From Rhodococcus qingshengii JCM 15477 (GTDB lineage: Bacteria; Actinomycetota; Actinomycetes; Mycobacteriales; Mycobacteriaceae): 64,000 bases of DNA. Made by a program: the position numbers and the translations under genes. The DNA is taken from positions 5,823,001 through 5,887,000 of the forward strand of contig NZ_CP096563.1 of assembly GCF_023221595.1 (NCBI RefSeq), read 5' to 3'. Position 1 is the stretch's first letter, and the number at the start of each line of letters is the position of its first letter. Shown here piece by piece: positions 53,601 to 61,481 of this stretch. The notes beneath the pieces are model-generated. The model saw only the letters and a program-made list of their open reading frames with translations. It did not search any database and was not told the DNA's origin.

Positions 53601-54647
53601 ATGACCGAATATGTGAACCGCGCTGTGCGAGTCGTTCGAGCTCCCCGCGGCTTGCCTGTCGTAGAAGATTTTCGGATCGACGAGGTCCCGATCCGGCCGC
53701 CCGCGGACGGCGAAGTTCTGTTCCGCGCCCACTATCTTTCGATCGATCCGGCGATACGAAGACGCCTACCGTCCACCAGCTCTGCCCCCGGGCCGTTGGG
53801 AGCTGTTGCCGGTATCGGCGACGTCGTCTTGGCTGGAGTAGTGCCTGCGCACTCCGGTTTGGACGGCATCGCAGTCGGCGAAGTGATTTCTTCGCGGCAT
53901 CCTGACTTTGCGGCAGGTGATTTGGTTCGAGGCGGCACGCACTGGCAGGTTTATCACACAATCAAAGGCGCTGCCCTGGACCGCATACCGAGGGAGAATC
54001 GAGCTTCCCTAGGAGATGAACTCGGAATTCTAGGACAGCCAGGATTTGTCGCACACTGCGGAATGCGGTTGGTCGCCGACGTCCGAGAGCGAGACACAGT
54101 CGTGGTTTCGGCGGCCGGCGGAGCAGTCGGCATGGTTGCAGGCCAAATCGCGAAGCTGGCGGGCGCCCGGGTGATCGGAATCGCCGGGGGTGAGAAGACC
54201 GAATACGTTGTGGAGGAATTGGGGTTCGACGCCTGCATAGATAGGAAGACGGCGAACATCGGCGAGCAGTTGGACGAATTGTGTCCGAAGGGCGTCGACG
54301 TCTATTTCGACAACGTCGGAGGCTCGATCACGCGAGCGGTTTTCGATCGCATGGCCGATTTCGGAAGGGTCGTCGTGTGCGGAATGATCAGCGAATACAA
54401 CCAGGATGAAAGCGAAGTCGGGCCTCCCCTACGCCCTGTACTACGCAAACGTCTACGCATCGAAGGGTTCATCTGCTACGACCACTACGACCGGTACCCG
54501 GAGTACCGGGCGTGGGCGTCCGCTCGAATCGCCGAAGGTGGACTGCGCTACCGCAACGATGTCACCGAGGGCATCGAAAATGCCCCAGCGGCCTTGATCG
54601 GGCAGCTTTCGGGGCACAACCGGGGGAAGCAGTTGGTGATGATTTGA
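53601..54647 (+). CDS. MDR-superfamily NADP-dependent oxidoreductase (leukotriene B4 dehydrogenase-like)
   Basis: A 348-residue zinc-free medium-chain reductase. Start 53601 is uncertain, with GTG 53562 and ATG 53565 as alternatives. The cofactor motif is VSAAGGAVGMVAGQIAKLAG, typical of prostaglandin/leukotriene reductases and CurA-like enoyl reductases. The C-terminus is GKQLVMI. It probably reduces an activated double bond using NADPH. It faces away from the P450 gene, and a 15-bp perfect terminator stem follows. Confidence 0.85.
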   Translation: MTEYVNRAVRVVRAPRGLPVVEDFRIDEVPIRPPADGEVLFRAHYLSIDPAIRRRLPSTSSAPGPLGAVAGIGDVVLAGVVPAHSGLDGIAVGEVISSRHPDFAAGDLVRGGTHWQVYHTIKGAALDRIPRENRASLGDELGILGQPGFVAHCGMRLVADVRERDTVVVSAAGGAVGMVAGQIAKLAGARVIGIAGGEKTEYVVEELGFDACIDRKTANIGEQLDELCPKGVDVYFDNVGGSITRAVFDRMADFGRVVVCGMISEYNQDESEVGPPLRPVLRKRLRIEGFICYDHYDRYPEYRAWASARIAEGGLRYRNDVTEGIENAPAALIGQLSGHNRGKQLVMI

Positions 54648-54648
54648 C

Positions 54649-54684
54649 AAAGGGAGACCACACGTCGTTGTGTGGTCTCCCTTT
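54649..54684. terminator. strong bidirectional terminator
   Basis: AAAGGGAGACCACAC (54649-54663) and GTGTGGTCTCCCTTT (54670-54684) pair as a perfect 15-bp stem with a 6-base loop. The A-run before and T-run after suit termination in both directions. It lies between the convergent reductase and TerC genes. Confidence 0.9.
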
Positions 54685-54708
54685 TCGATTCGTTCAGCCG
54701 ATCAGGCG

Positions 54709-55794
54709 TCAGCCTCTGGGCCGAGCATCTACCTTGTCGTCATCGTCGTCGCGCTCGCCGGTTGCGAGCTGGACGCCGGATTTCTCGATGCTGCCGTCAG
54801 GACCTGACTTCTCGAGGTCGATCGGTGCATCACCGGTCGCAACCTCTTCGGCCTCAGGCTCTTCCGGTAGCGGCTTCTTGAGACTCAGGATGATCGAGCC
54901 TGCCAACACCACGATGATCACCGCGAGGCTGACCAGTGAGGGAATCTCGGGGATCGACGTGCTGATCACCTTGTGGCTGGCCTGCATGATCAGCTTCACG
55001 CCGATGAAGGCGAGGATGATCGACAGACCCTTGGACAGGTAGTGGAACTTCTCGAGCAGGCCCGAGAGCAGGAAGTACAGGGCACGCAGACCCAAGATCG
55101 CAAACGCGTTGCTGGAGTACACGATGAATGGATCGTCACTCACTGCCAGCACTGCCGGGACACTGTCGACTGCGAACACGAGGTCGGCAGCTTCGATGGC
55201 GACGACGACGGCGAACAGTGGTGTTGCGACGCGCTTTCCGGCTTCCTTGACGAAGAACTTGGTTCCTGCGTATTCCTCACGGACCGGCATGATCTTGCGC
55301 AGCAAGCGAACCGCCAGCGAGGTTCCCGGATCGAAGTTCTCGTCGTCGTCCTTGAGCAGCTTGTAGGCGCTGTAGAGCAGGATGGCGGCGAAGACGAACA
55401 GCACGGCCGTGAACTTGCTGACCACGGCAACGCCGGCGGCGAGGAAGATACCGCGGAAGATCAGGGCGCCGATGACACCGAAGAACAACACGCGGTGCTG
55501 GTATTCACGGGGCACCTTGAAGTAACCGAAGATCAGGGCGAACACGAAGAGGTTGTCGACGGAGAGGCTCTTCTCCAACAGCCAGGCCGTGGTGAATTCG
55601 ACGCCCGAGTTCACCCCCAAGGTCAGGGTGACGACCACCGCGAATACGAGAGACAAACCGACCCAGAGTGCACTCCACCAGGCCGCTTCCTTGAAGCCGA
55701 TGACGTGCGCGCCGCGGTGGGCGAGCAGGTCGATGAGCAACATGACGACGATGACTGCGGCGAACGCGGCCCACGCCCACATGGGAACGTTCAT
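54709..55794 (-). CDS. TerC-family integral membrane protein
   Basis: A 361-residue membrane protein with nine or so helices. The family core includes EKSLSVDNLFVFALIF and AVDSVPAVLAVSDDPFIVY, both with acidic residues in the helices as in TerC/Alx. The C-terminal tail is charged. The family is linked to metal (Mn2+) homeostasis and tellurite resistance. ATG 55794 overlaps the stop of a small upstream frame (ATGA), so its translation is likely coupled to it. A longer frame reading from 56109 is a shadow. Confidence 0.85.
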   Translation of the reverse strand: MNVPMWAWAAFAAVIVVMLLIDLLAHRGAHVIGFKEAAWWSALWVGLSLVFAVVVTLTLGVNSGVEFTTAWLLEKSLSVDNLFVFALIFGYFKVPREYQHRVLFFGVIGALIFRGIFLAAGVAVVSKFTAVLFVFAAILLYSAYKLLKDDDENFDPGTSLAVRLLRKIMPVREEYAGTKFFVKEAGKRVATPLFAVVVAIEAADLVFAVDSVPAVLAVSDDPFIVYSSNAFAILGLRALYFLLSGLLEKFHYLSKGLSIILAFIGVKLIMQASHKVISTSIPEIPSLVSLAVIIVVLAGSIILSLKKPLPEEPEAEEVATGDAPIDLEKSGPDGSIEKSGVQLATGERDDDDDKVDARPRG

Positions 55795-55835
55795 CGCTGA
55801 CCACCTACCCGAATGGCACTGATGACTGCGGTCAC
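55791..55835 (-). CDS. 14-codon leader ORF before the TerC gene
   Basis: MTAVISAIRVGGQR, starting at GTG 55835 with AAGGAG (55847-55842) six bases upstream, a better ribosome-binding site than the one before terC. Its TGA overlaps the TerC ATG (ATGA). It is short and has no homology I recognise, but the start signal and coupling make it a good candidate for a translated regulatory leader. It lies directly downstream of a stable hairpin. Confidence 0.65.
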   Translation of the reverse strand: MTAVISAIRVGGQR

Positions 55836-55847
55836 GGGGAGCTCCTT

Positions 55848-55886
55848 CACTGGGTTCGGACGGCCGTCTCGCCGTCTTCTCCAGTG
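55848..55886 (-). promoter_or_regulatory. stem-loop in the TerC 5' leader
   Basis: Two stems stack: CACTGG/CCAGTG (55848-55853 with 55881-55886) and GACGGC/GCCGTC (55859-55864 with 55871-55876), with a 6-base loop and internal loops of 4-5 bases. The 3' side ends right at the AAGGAG of the leader ORF. It does not match the yybP-ykoY riboswitch by eye. It could act as a metal- or pH-responsive element. Confidence 0.5.
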
Positions 55887-56019
55887 TTCCTTGCCGACTT
55901 CTATCCATCCCGGTCGAAATATCGACGACTTTCACACCTGAAATTGCCGAAACCATGCAATCTGAGGGTGTTGCGTCCGAAACCGCCGCTGGACGGCATC
56001 TTGTTCTAGCCTGGCAAGC

Positions 56020-56367
56020 ATGAGCACCTCGTTGTACTACTCCGCCGTCCGCACCACACCGCTGACCGACGACGAGAAGGCCGAAGTCGACCGACTCATC
56101 GCCGTCCACAACGACGAATTTCCGTTCGACTACGAGGTCCTGGACCTCTATCCGTCGGATATCCCCGACACTCTGCTCAACGGTTCGACAAAGATCTCGA
56201 GCGACCCGACCGAGGTAATTCCTTCGCTCGTCTACTGGTTCAACGCTCTGACCGAACTCCGGCGAGCGGTGCCCGACGCAGACTGGGACGTTTCACTCGA
56301 CGACACCCCCGCCGATTGGGATGACAGCTCCGGCTATTCGCTCCCCGGGCTCGACGACATGCAGTAG
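56020..56367 (+). CDS. small acidic hypothetical protein
   Basis: A 115-residue acidic protein rich in Asp and Glu, ending WDDSSGYSLPGLDDMQ. No signal peptide, membrane segment or known motif is visible. Several Trp and Tyr residues in WDVSLDDTPADWDDSSGY suggest a small folded domain. The start ATG has only a weak ribosome-binding site. It diverges from TerC and is convergent with the PucR gene. Real by length and codon pattern; function unknown. Confidence 0.6.
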   Translation: MSTSLYYSAVRTTPLTDDEKAEVDRLIAVHNDEFPFDYEVLDLYPSDIPDTLLNGSTKISSDPTEVIPSLVYWFNALTELRRAVPDADWDVSLDDTPADWDDSSGYSLPGLDDMQ

Positions 56368-56371
56368 CGAG

Positions 56372-57604
56372 TCACGGGTTCGCCAGGAGGGCGGCTCCGT
56401 AGCTCTCCAGCGCGATGAGCGCCAACTCTGTTGGCAGCCGACGCTGGTCCACGCTGCGGTCTAACAGCTTTTCGGCCTGATCGAGTCGATACCGCACGGT
56501 GTTCTTGTGCAGACCGAGCGCCACGGCGGTAGCGGCTGCAGTGCAATTGTTCTCGTAATAGACCCGAACGGTGTCACGGATACGCGTCGTGACACCGTCC
56601 GCGCCGGCGAGTCCTTTCAATTCCCGGGCCACCAACGCACGCAGTTCGTCCAGATCTTCGGTGAGCAGACAGGGAACCTGAACATCTTCGTAGACGGTGA
56701 CCCCCGGCGAACCCGTCGAACGGACCGCGATGCGCTGCGCGGCGAGAGCCTCGCGGTGACTGCGCGCGAATCCTTCCATTCCGTAACCGCTGGCCCCCAC
56801 CGCGACACGGAGGTCCGAATTCCGAGCACGATCGAGCGCCGCCCACTCATGGTCGTCGAAATGCGCGACCCACGACCACACCTCGCGCGCCCCCGAAGGC
56901 AGCGTCAGCACGCGCTCGGCATTCGACTCGTCCACAAAGGAACGCGCATACGAGTCCAATCGGGCCAATACGTCGGCGGCCGGATCGGTGTCGTCCGTCC
57001 AGAGAACAAACGCAGTGTGGTGGCGCCGCATCGGGTAGTCGAGAATCTGCGACACCTCATCGGAGTGAAGTGCTTCGCCTGCGACAATCGCGTGCACCGT
57101 CTCGGACCGACGCGCAAAAGCGCCGCGCGCCAAGCTCTCACGCTCCTTCGCATACGTTGCCACCAACAATTCGGTGGTCACTTCCAGCCATCTCATCGCC
57201 GAACCCCACACTCGGACCAGAAGTGCGCGCTTGAGTTCCGGACCGATCGGAAGTGCTTCTATCGACTCGTCGACGAAGCCCAGCATCGCGAGGCGTCCGG
57301 CACCGTAGATCTTGAGCAGGACTCGAAGATCCATACCGCGCCTGGCAACGGTGAGTGCAAGCGCAACCGACTCCGGCGGCGGCGTGACCTCCTGGGAACC
57401 GCCCGCGATCGCGGCCACGATGACGCGAAGCTGCGCCGCAGTGCTCGCATCCACATCGCGTCGTAGCTCCCGATCACCCGCCACTTCAGGATTGGCCACC
57501 GCAATGGCGTCGTCGATGCGTTGAACGAAACCGTCGATCACCTCCGGCTGGAGATAGATGGGCGCGAGATTTGCAATCCAGCCGTCCAACTCCGATGTGT
57601 CCAT
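56372..57604 (-). CDS. PucR/CdaR-type transcriptional regulator
   Basis: A 410-residue regulator. The ATG at 57604 has GGGAGG six bases upstream. It has a C-terminal HTH_30 (AVALGLHKNTVRYRLDQAEK), a GGDEF-like CdaR region before it, and an N-terminal helical sensor domain (IYGAGRLAMLGFVDESIEAL). It diverges from an SDR; the 164-bp gap has a strong palindrome 27 bases from its start, likely autoregulatory. Confidence 0.85.
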   Translation of the reverse strand: MDTSELDGWIANLAPIYLQPEVIDGFVQRIDDAIAVANPEVAGDRELRRDVDASTAAQLRVIVAAIAGGSQEVTPPPESVALALTVARRGMDLRVLLKIYGAGRLAMLGFVDESIEALPIGPELKRALLVRVWGSAMRWLEVTTELLVATYAKERESLARGAFARRSETVHAIVAGEALHSDEVSQILDYPMRRHHTAFVLWTDDTDPAADVLARLDSYARSFVDESNAERVLTLPSGAREVWSWVAHFDDHEWAALDRARNSDLRVAVGASGYGMEGFARSHREALAAQRIAVRSTGSPGVTVYEDVQVPCLLTEDLDELRALVARELKGLAGADGVTTRIRDTVRVYYENNCTAAATAVALGLHKNTVRYRLDQAEKLLDRSVDQRRLPTELALIALESYGAALLANP

Positions 57605-57630
57605 GGCGCCTCCCCGACTTGTCATCCTGA

Positions 57631-57647
57631 TTGTGACTTAGTCACAA
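57631..57647. promoter_or_regulatory. palindrome TTGTGAC-TTA-GTCACAA
   Basis: A 7-bp perfect inverted repeat with a 3-bp spacer, 27-43 bases upstream of the PucR start. TGTGA-N5-TCACA resembles the CRP/GlxR site, but the spacer is five rather than six. It could be a regulator site for the PucR-SDR pair. Confidence 0.55.
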
Positions 57648-57708
57648 ATCTATCGTCTCACTTCGGCCAAGAAGCCCTAGCAACCCGGTTTCGACTGGTC
57701 CACAATCA

Positions 57709-57736
57709 CATCTCACTGCAGATTCATCTCACTGCA
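57709..57736. repeat. 12-bp direct repeat CATCTCACTGCA
   Basis: Two identical copies at 57709-57720 and 57725-57736, 16 bp apart start to start, 33 bases before the SDR start. It may be a binding site, or a small duplication. The ribosome-binding site CTGGAG follows, five bases before ATG 57769. Confidence 0.6.
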
Positions 57737-57768
57737 ACCAACCCCTATCTTTGGAGACGCTGGAGTAA

Positions 57769-58596
57769 ATGAACAAACCTTTCGACGGTCAGGTAGTGGT
57801 CATCACCGGCGGCGCCCGGGGCATCGGATACGCCACCGCGAAGCGGCTGATCAGCCTGGGTGCGACGGTCGCGATCGGCGACATCGACGAAGCCACTCTC
57901 GCGCGAGCAGCCAAGGATTTGGGCATCCGCACGTTCGGGCGCCTCGACGTCACCGACCCCGCCTCGTTCTTCGACTTCCTCGACACCGTCGAAGGTGAAC
58001 TCGGCCCGATCGACGTGCTGGTCAACAATGCGGGCATCATGCCGGTCGGACGGATCGTCGACGAGGACGACTCCGTGACCAGACGCATCATCGAGATCGA
58101 CGTCCTCGGCGTGATCACGGGAACCAAGCTCGCATTGCGACGGATGCTTCCGCGCGGACGTGGACACGTCATCAACATCGCTTCGCTTGCAGGCGAACTC
58201 CCGTGCCCCGGTTTGTCGACGTACTGCGGCGCCAAGCATGCGGTGTTGGGCTTCACCGATTCTGTCCGCAAGGAAGTTCGTGGCACCGGAGTTCACATCT
58301 CGTCCGTGCTGCCGACGCTCACCAACACCCAACTCACCTCGGGCACTTCGGGAATGAAGGGATTCCGAGAGGTTCAGCCGGAGGAAATCGCCGAAGCCGT
58401 CGTCGGCTTGATCACCAAACCGCGTCCACGCGTACGTATTACGCGGGTGTCCGGGCTGCTCGTGCAGGCACAGGGCTTCTTCCCCCGGCGGCCGTACGAG
58501 GCATTGAGCCGACTGTTCGGCGTCGAGACGCAGTTTCTCGGCGACGTCGACACCGCGGCACGTGCTGCCTACGAAGAACGCGCCCGCGCAAGCTGA
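57769..58596 (+). CDS. short-chain dehydrogenase/reductase
   Basis: A 275-residue SDR with TGGARGIG, NNAG, a catalytic Ser in NIASLAG and Tyr/Lys in YCGAK. GGAG is just upstream of ATG. It faces a PucR regulator at each side: one diverges, another converges directly at the stop codons (58596/58597). Substrate is unknown; a role in lipid or terpene alcohol metabolism is common for such SDRs. Confidence 0.85.
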   Translation: MNKPFDGQVVVITGGARGIGYATAKRLISLGATVAIGDIDEATLARAAKDLGIRTFGRLDVTDPASFFDFLDTVEGELGPIDVLVNNAGIMPVGRIVDEDDSVTRRIIEIDVLGVITGTKLALRRMLPRGRGHVINIASLAGELPCPGLSTYCGAKHAVLGFTDSVRKEVRGTGVHISSVLPTLTNTQLTSGTSGMKGFREVQPEEIAEAVVGLITKPRPRVRITRVSGLLVQAQGFFPRRPYEALSRLFGVETQFLGDVDTAARAAYEERARAS

Positions 58597-59808
58597 TCAG
58601 GTCAGCTCGGTGGCCGGCCAGTCGAGCAGCTTCGCACCCAGTACGGCAGCGTGGAGCGCGAAGCTGTCGTTGGGATCGTTGACGTTCTGACCGGTGAGTT
58701 CACGGATGCGGTCCAACCGGTACGTCACGGCGCGGACGGACAAATGCAGGTCTCGGGCGGTCTTAGCCGTATTGCCGCCGGCGGAAAAGTACGCGAGCAG
58801 TGTGTCGATCATCGGTCCAGCGCCACCACGCGCCTCGAGCAGCGGTGTGAGAAGGGTGTGGATCAGGTCGGTGACCGCCGGTCTGTCGTTGACCAGAACC
58901 CGGTAGACCAGCAGGTCACGAGCATCGATGATCGGTGCGGTCAACGACAGGCGCTGCGCCAGGTCCAGTGCGTCCAGCGCCTCCCGGTACGACGCCACCA
59001 CGCCCGAAGCGGTGGTTCGAGGGCGCCCGACAGCGATCTGCCACGTGCCGTCCAAAGGACGCCGCTGCAACTGCACTCGCCCAACGTCATCGGTCCCCGG
59101 TCCGAGAGCCGACCGAATCCCTGCCAGCACGTGGTCGACGGCATCGCGATCCGGCGCCGCGAAAACGACCACCAGTTTGCCGCTCTTGCTGGCGACCAAC
59201 GCGTCGGCGTCACCCTTGCTACCCAGAACGGCACGTTCGACGGCGCGCACCAAAGGGTTGTCGTCGGTGAACTCACGGGCGGCGGTCACTACCGCCACGG
59301 CATGCGGACCACTGAGGTGGAGACCGAATCCTGAAGCGCGATCCAACAATCCGACGACGTCAGCGCCGCCCGTCAACAAGTCGTCGACGAACTCGCGGCG
59401 TGCCGATACCTGCGAGCGGACCAGAGAACGTCTGGCCAACTGAAACCCTTCGGCCAGTTCGGCGACGGCATCGTCGACGGCACGCAGCATCACTTCGCCG
59501 GCCGCGACGACGGCATTCGGATCCGATTGTGCCGCAATAACAGCAGGCAGTTCACGCCACAGACGCCAGGCCGAGGAGAGATACAGATCGAGCAGGGCTC
59601 GCAAGGCGACACCCTGCTGCGCTGCTTCTTCCCCGCGAGCGCGGAAGCGGTGCAGCTGGCGACGCTGCAGCGGTTTCCCTTCACAGACAGCGTCGCTGAG
59701 CACGTCGAGGAAATCACCCAGCAGTTCGACGGGCAGGCCACCGGCGTCATCGGCCCCCGCCGCGGCAACCCGGCGTATGGCGTCGTCAGGTACCCCGGTT
59801 CGGCTCAC
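58597..59808 (-). CDS. PucR/CdaR-type transcriptional regulator
   Basis: A 403-residue regulator with a C-terminal HTH_30 (DLHLSVRAVTYRLDRIRELT) and a CdaR-type GGDEF-like domain. The start is GTG 59808. It follows the CoA-transferase by 37 bases on the same strand, so it may be cotranscribed and control the crotonase - ligase - CoA-transferase set. It is the fourth PucR-like regulator of the window. Its stop abuts the SDR stop. Confidence 0.82.
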   Translation of the reverse strand: MSRTGVPDDAIRRVAAAGADDAGGLPVELLGDFLDVLSDAVCEGKPLQRRQLHRFRARGEEAAQQGVALRALLDLYLSSAWRLWRELPAVIAAQSDPNAVVAAGEVMLRAVDDAVAELAEGFQLARRSLVRSQVSARREFVDDLLTGGADVVGLLDRASGFGLHLSGPHAVAVVTAAREFTDDNPLVRAVERAVLGSKGDADALVASKSGKLVVVFAAPDRDAVDHVLAGIRSALGPGTDDVGRVQLQRRPLDGTWQIAVGRPRTTASGVVASYREALDALDLAQRLSLTAPIIDARDLLVYRVLVNDRPAVTDLIHTLLTPLLEARGGAGPMIDTLLAYFSAGGNTAKTARDLHLSVRAVTYRLDRIRELTGQNVNDPNDSFALHAAVLGAKLLDWPATELT

Positions 59809-59845
59809 CCTCGCATTCTCTCACTGCCGGCAGCATTGCCTGGCT

Positions 59846-61399
59846 TCACGAAAGGCGCATCGAACCCGTGTCGATGTACCGCTGATGGAACGAGAATGCC
59901 TCGCCCAGGATGTGCGGCGTCTGCCCCGCACCCGGTTGAGCGTCGGCGCGAGCGATGTAATCGTGGAGCAGTGGGCGGAATTCCGGGTGAGCACACTTGT
60001 CGACGATCAGGCGCGCGCGTCGCCGCGGCGACAGACCGCGCAGATCCGCCAACCCCTGCTCGGTCACCAACACCTGAGTGTCGTGCTCGGTGTGGTCGAC
60101 GTGCGGAACCATCGGCACGATCGCCGAGATCTCACCGCCGCGGGCCGTCGACGGGCTCAGGAACATGGACACGTAGCCGTTGCGGGCGAAGTCCCCCGAG
60201 CCGCCGATTCCGTTCATGATCTTCGTCCCCATGACGTGCGTCGAGTTCACGTTGCCGTAGATGTCGGCCTCGAGCATGCCGTTCATGGCGATGATTCCGA
60301 GCCTGCGCACCACCTCCGGGTGGTTGCTGATCTCCTGCGGACGGAGCGTGATGTGGTGGCGGTAGAAGTCGATGTTCGCGGTCAGTTCTTCGATGCCCTC
60401 TTCGGTGAGCGCCAAAGCCGTCGACGACGCATGCGCGACGGTTCCGTCCTTGATCAGCTTCAGCATCCCGTCCTGGATGACCTCGGAGTAGCAGGTCAGG
60501 CCGCGATACGGCCCCCGATCGAGCCCTCCGAGCACCGCGTTGGCGACATTGCCGATGCCCGCCTGCAGCGGAAGCAACGTATCGGCCGGCATCCGTCCGG
60601 CGCGCACCTCGAAGTCGAAGAATTCCAGGACGTGGCCGGCGATCGCCTCACTGACGGCATCGGGTGCAGTGAGAGGGCTCGCGCTGTCACGGCAGTTGGT
60701 CTCGACAACGGCCACAACCTTCGTGGGATCCACTCGGAACGTGGTCTGGCCGATCCGGTCCTCGACACGAATGATCTCGAGCGGCTTGCGATGCGGCGGC
60801 AGCGCGGTGCCGTAATAGACGTCGTGAATACCTTCCATCGCCTCGGGCACCCACGAGTTGACTTCGAGGATGACCCTGTCGGCGACGTCCAGCCAGGTCT
60901 TGTTGTTGCCAATCGACGCGGAGGGAATCAATTCCCCTGATTCGGTGATACCGGCGACCTCGACCACCGCGACGTCTACGTTGCCGTAGTAGCCCTCCCA
61001 CACCTGCTGAGCCACGTGGGAGAGATGGATGTCCACGTAGTCCATACGACCGTCGTTGATCCGGCGACGTGCGGTGGCCTCGGACTGATACGGCATGCGC
61101 AGCGCGATTCCGTCGACCTCCGCGAGCAGCCTTTCGGTCTCGGTGGACACAGAAGCGCCGGTCAGGAGATTGATCGTGAAGTTCGATCCGTTGCCGCGGG
61201 TCCGGTGAATGCGCTCGGCCAGGGCCGGAATGACAACCTTTGGTGTACCGGCGCTTGCGAAACCGCTGATCGCGACGGTGTCGCCCGGGTTGATGAACTT
61301 CACGGCGTCGGACGCGGACATCACCTTCGACGCAAACGCTGTGGCGCGAATGCGGTTGGAGGTGGCGTTGTGTCCGGTCTCACCGAAGGTTGAACTCAC
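59846..61399 (-). CDS. acetyl-CoA hydrolase/transferase family (succinyl-CoA:acetate CoA-transferase type)
   Basis: A 517-residue CoA-transferase. VAISGFASAGTPKVVIPALA is the N-terminal phosphate-binding region, TCYSEVIQDGM carries the likely catalytic Glu, and IGGSGDFARNGYVSM is a conserved glycine-rich motif of the family. It may move CoA between succinate, acetate or another acid. The start is GTG. An unusually long hairpin lies 19 bases upstream, in the gap after the ligase gene. Confidence 0.85.
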   Translation of the reverse strand: MSSTFGETGHNATSNRIRATAFASKVMSASDAVKFINPGDTVAISGFASAGTPKVVIPALAERIHRTRGNGSNFTINLLTGASVSTETERLLAEVDGIALRMPYQSEATARRRINDGRMDYVDIHLSHVAQQVWEGYYGNVDVAVVEVAGITESGELIPSASIGNNKTWLDVADRVILEVNSWVPEAMEGIHDVYYGTALPPHRKPLEIIRVEDRIGQTTFRVDPTKVVAVVETNCRDSASPLTAPDAVSEAIAGHVLEFFDFEVRAGRMPADTLLPLQAGIGNVANAVLGGLDRGPYRGLTCYSEVIQDGMLKLIKDGTVAHASSTALALTEEGIEELTANIDFYRHHITLRPQEISNHPEVVRRLGIIAMNGMLEADIYGNVNSTHVMGTKIMNGIGGSGDFARNGYVSMFLSPSTARGGEISAIVPMVPHVDHTEHDTQVLVTEQGLADLRGLSPRRRARLIVDKCAHPEFRPLLHDYIARADAQPGAGQTPHILGEAFSFHQRYIDTGSMRLS

Positions 61400-61417
61400 G
61401 GCACCAGGATAAACAGG

Positions 61418-61469
61418 GCACGTCGAAGCGATTTACGGGGATAACCCAGACAGAATCGCTCCGACGTGC
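61418..61469 (-). promoter_or_regulatory. 16-bp-arm hairpin between ligase and CoA-transferase genes
   Basis: GCACGTCGAAGCGATT (61418-61433) pairs with AATCGCTCCGACGTGC (61454-61469) over 15 of 16 positions. The 20-base loop has a second small stem, GGG-ATAA-CCC. It lies between the ligase stop (61482) and the CoA-transferase GTG (61399) on the minus strand. It may be a terminator, attenuator or mRNA-processing site; no T-run follows. Confidence 0.6.
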
Positions 61470-61481
61470 TATGAGCACCGA

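Noticed and set aside
53376..53732. A small gene opposite the MDR reductase start
   Set aside because: The minus-strand frame has no ribosome-binding site or motif and is partly a shadow of the reductase gene.
55795..56019. A yybP-ykoY Mn2+ riboswitch upstream of TerC
   Set aside because: I could not find the conserved helices or core bases; the region has another hairpin and a leader ORF instead.
55795..56109. The N-terminal extension of the TerC frame to 56109
   Set aside because: It overlaps the divergent hypothetical gene, is low in hydrophobic residues and reads through the leader; the family begins with MNVPMWAW at 55794.
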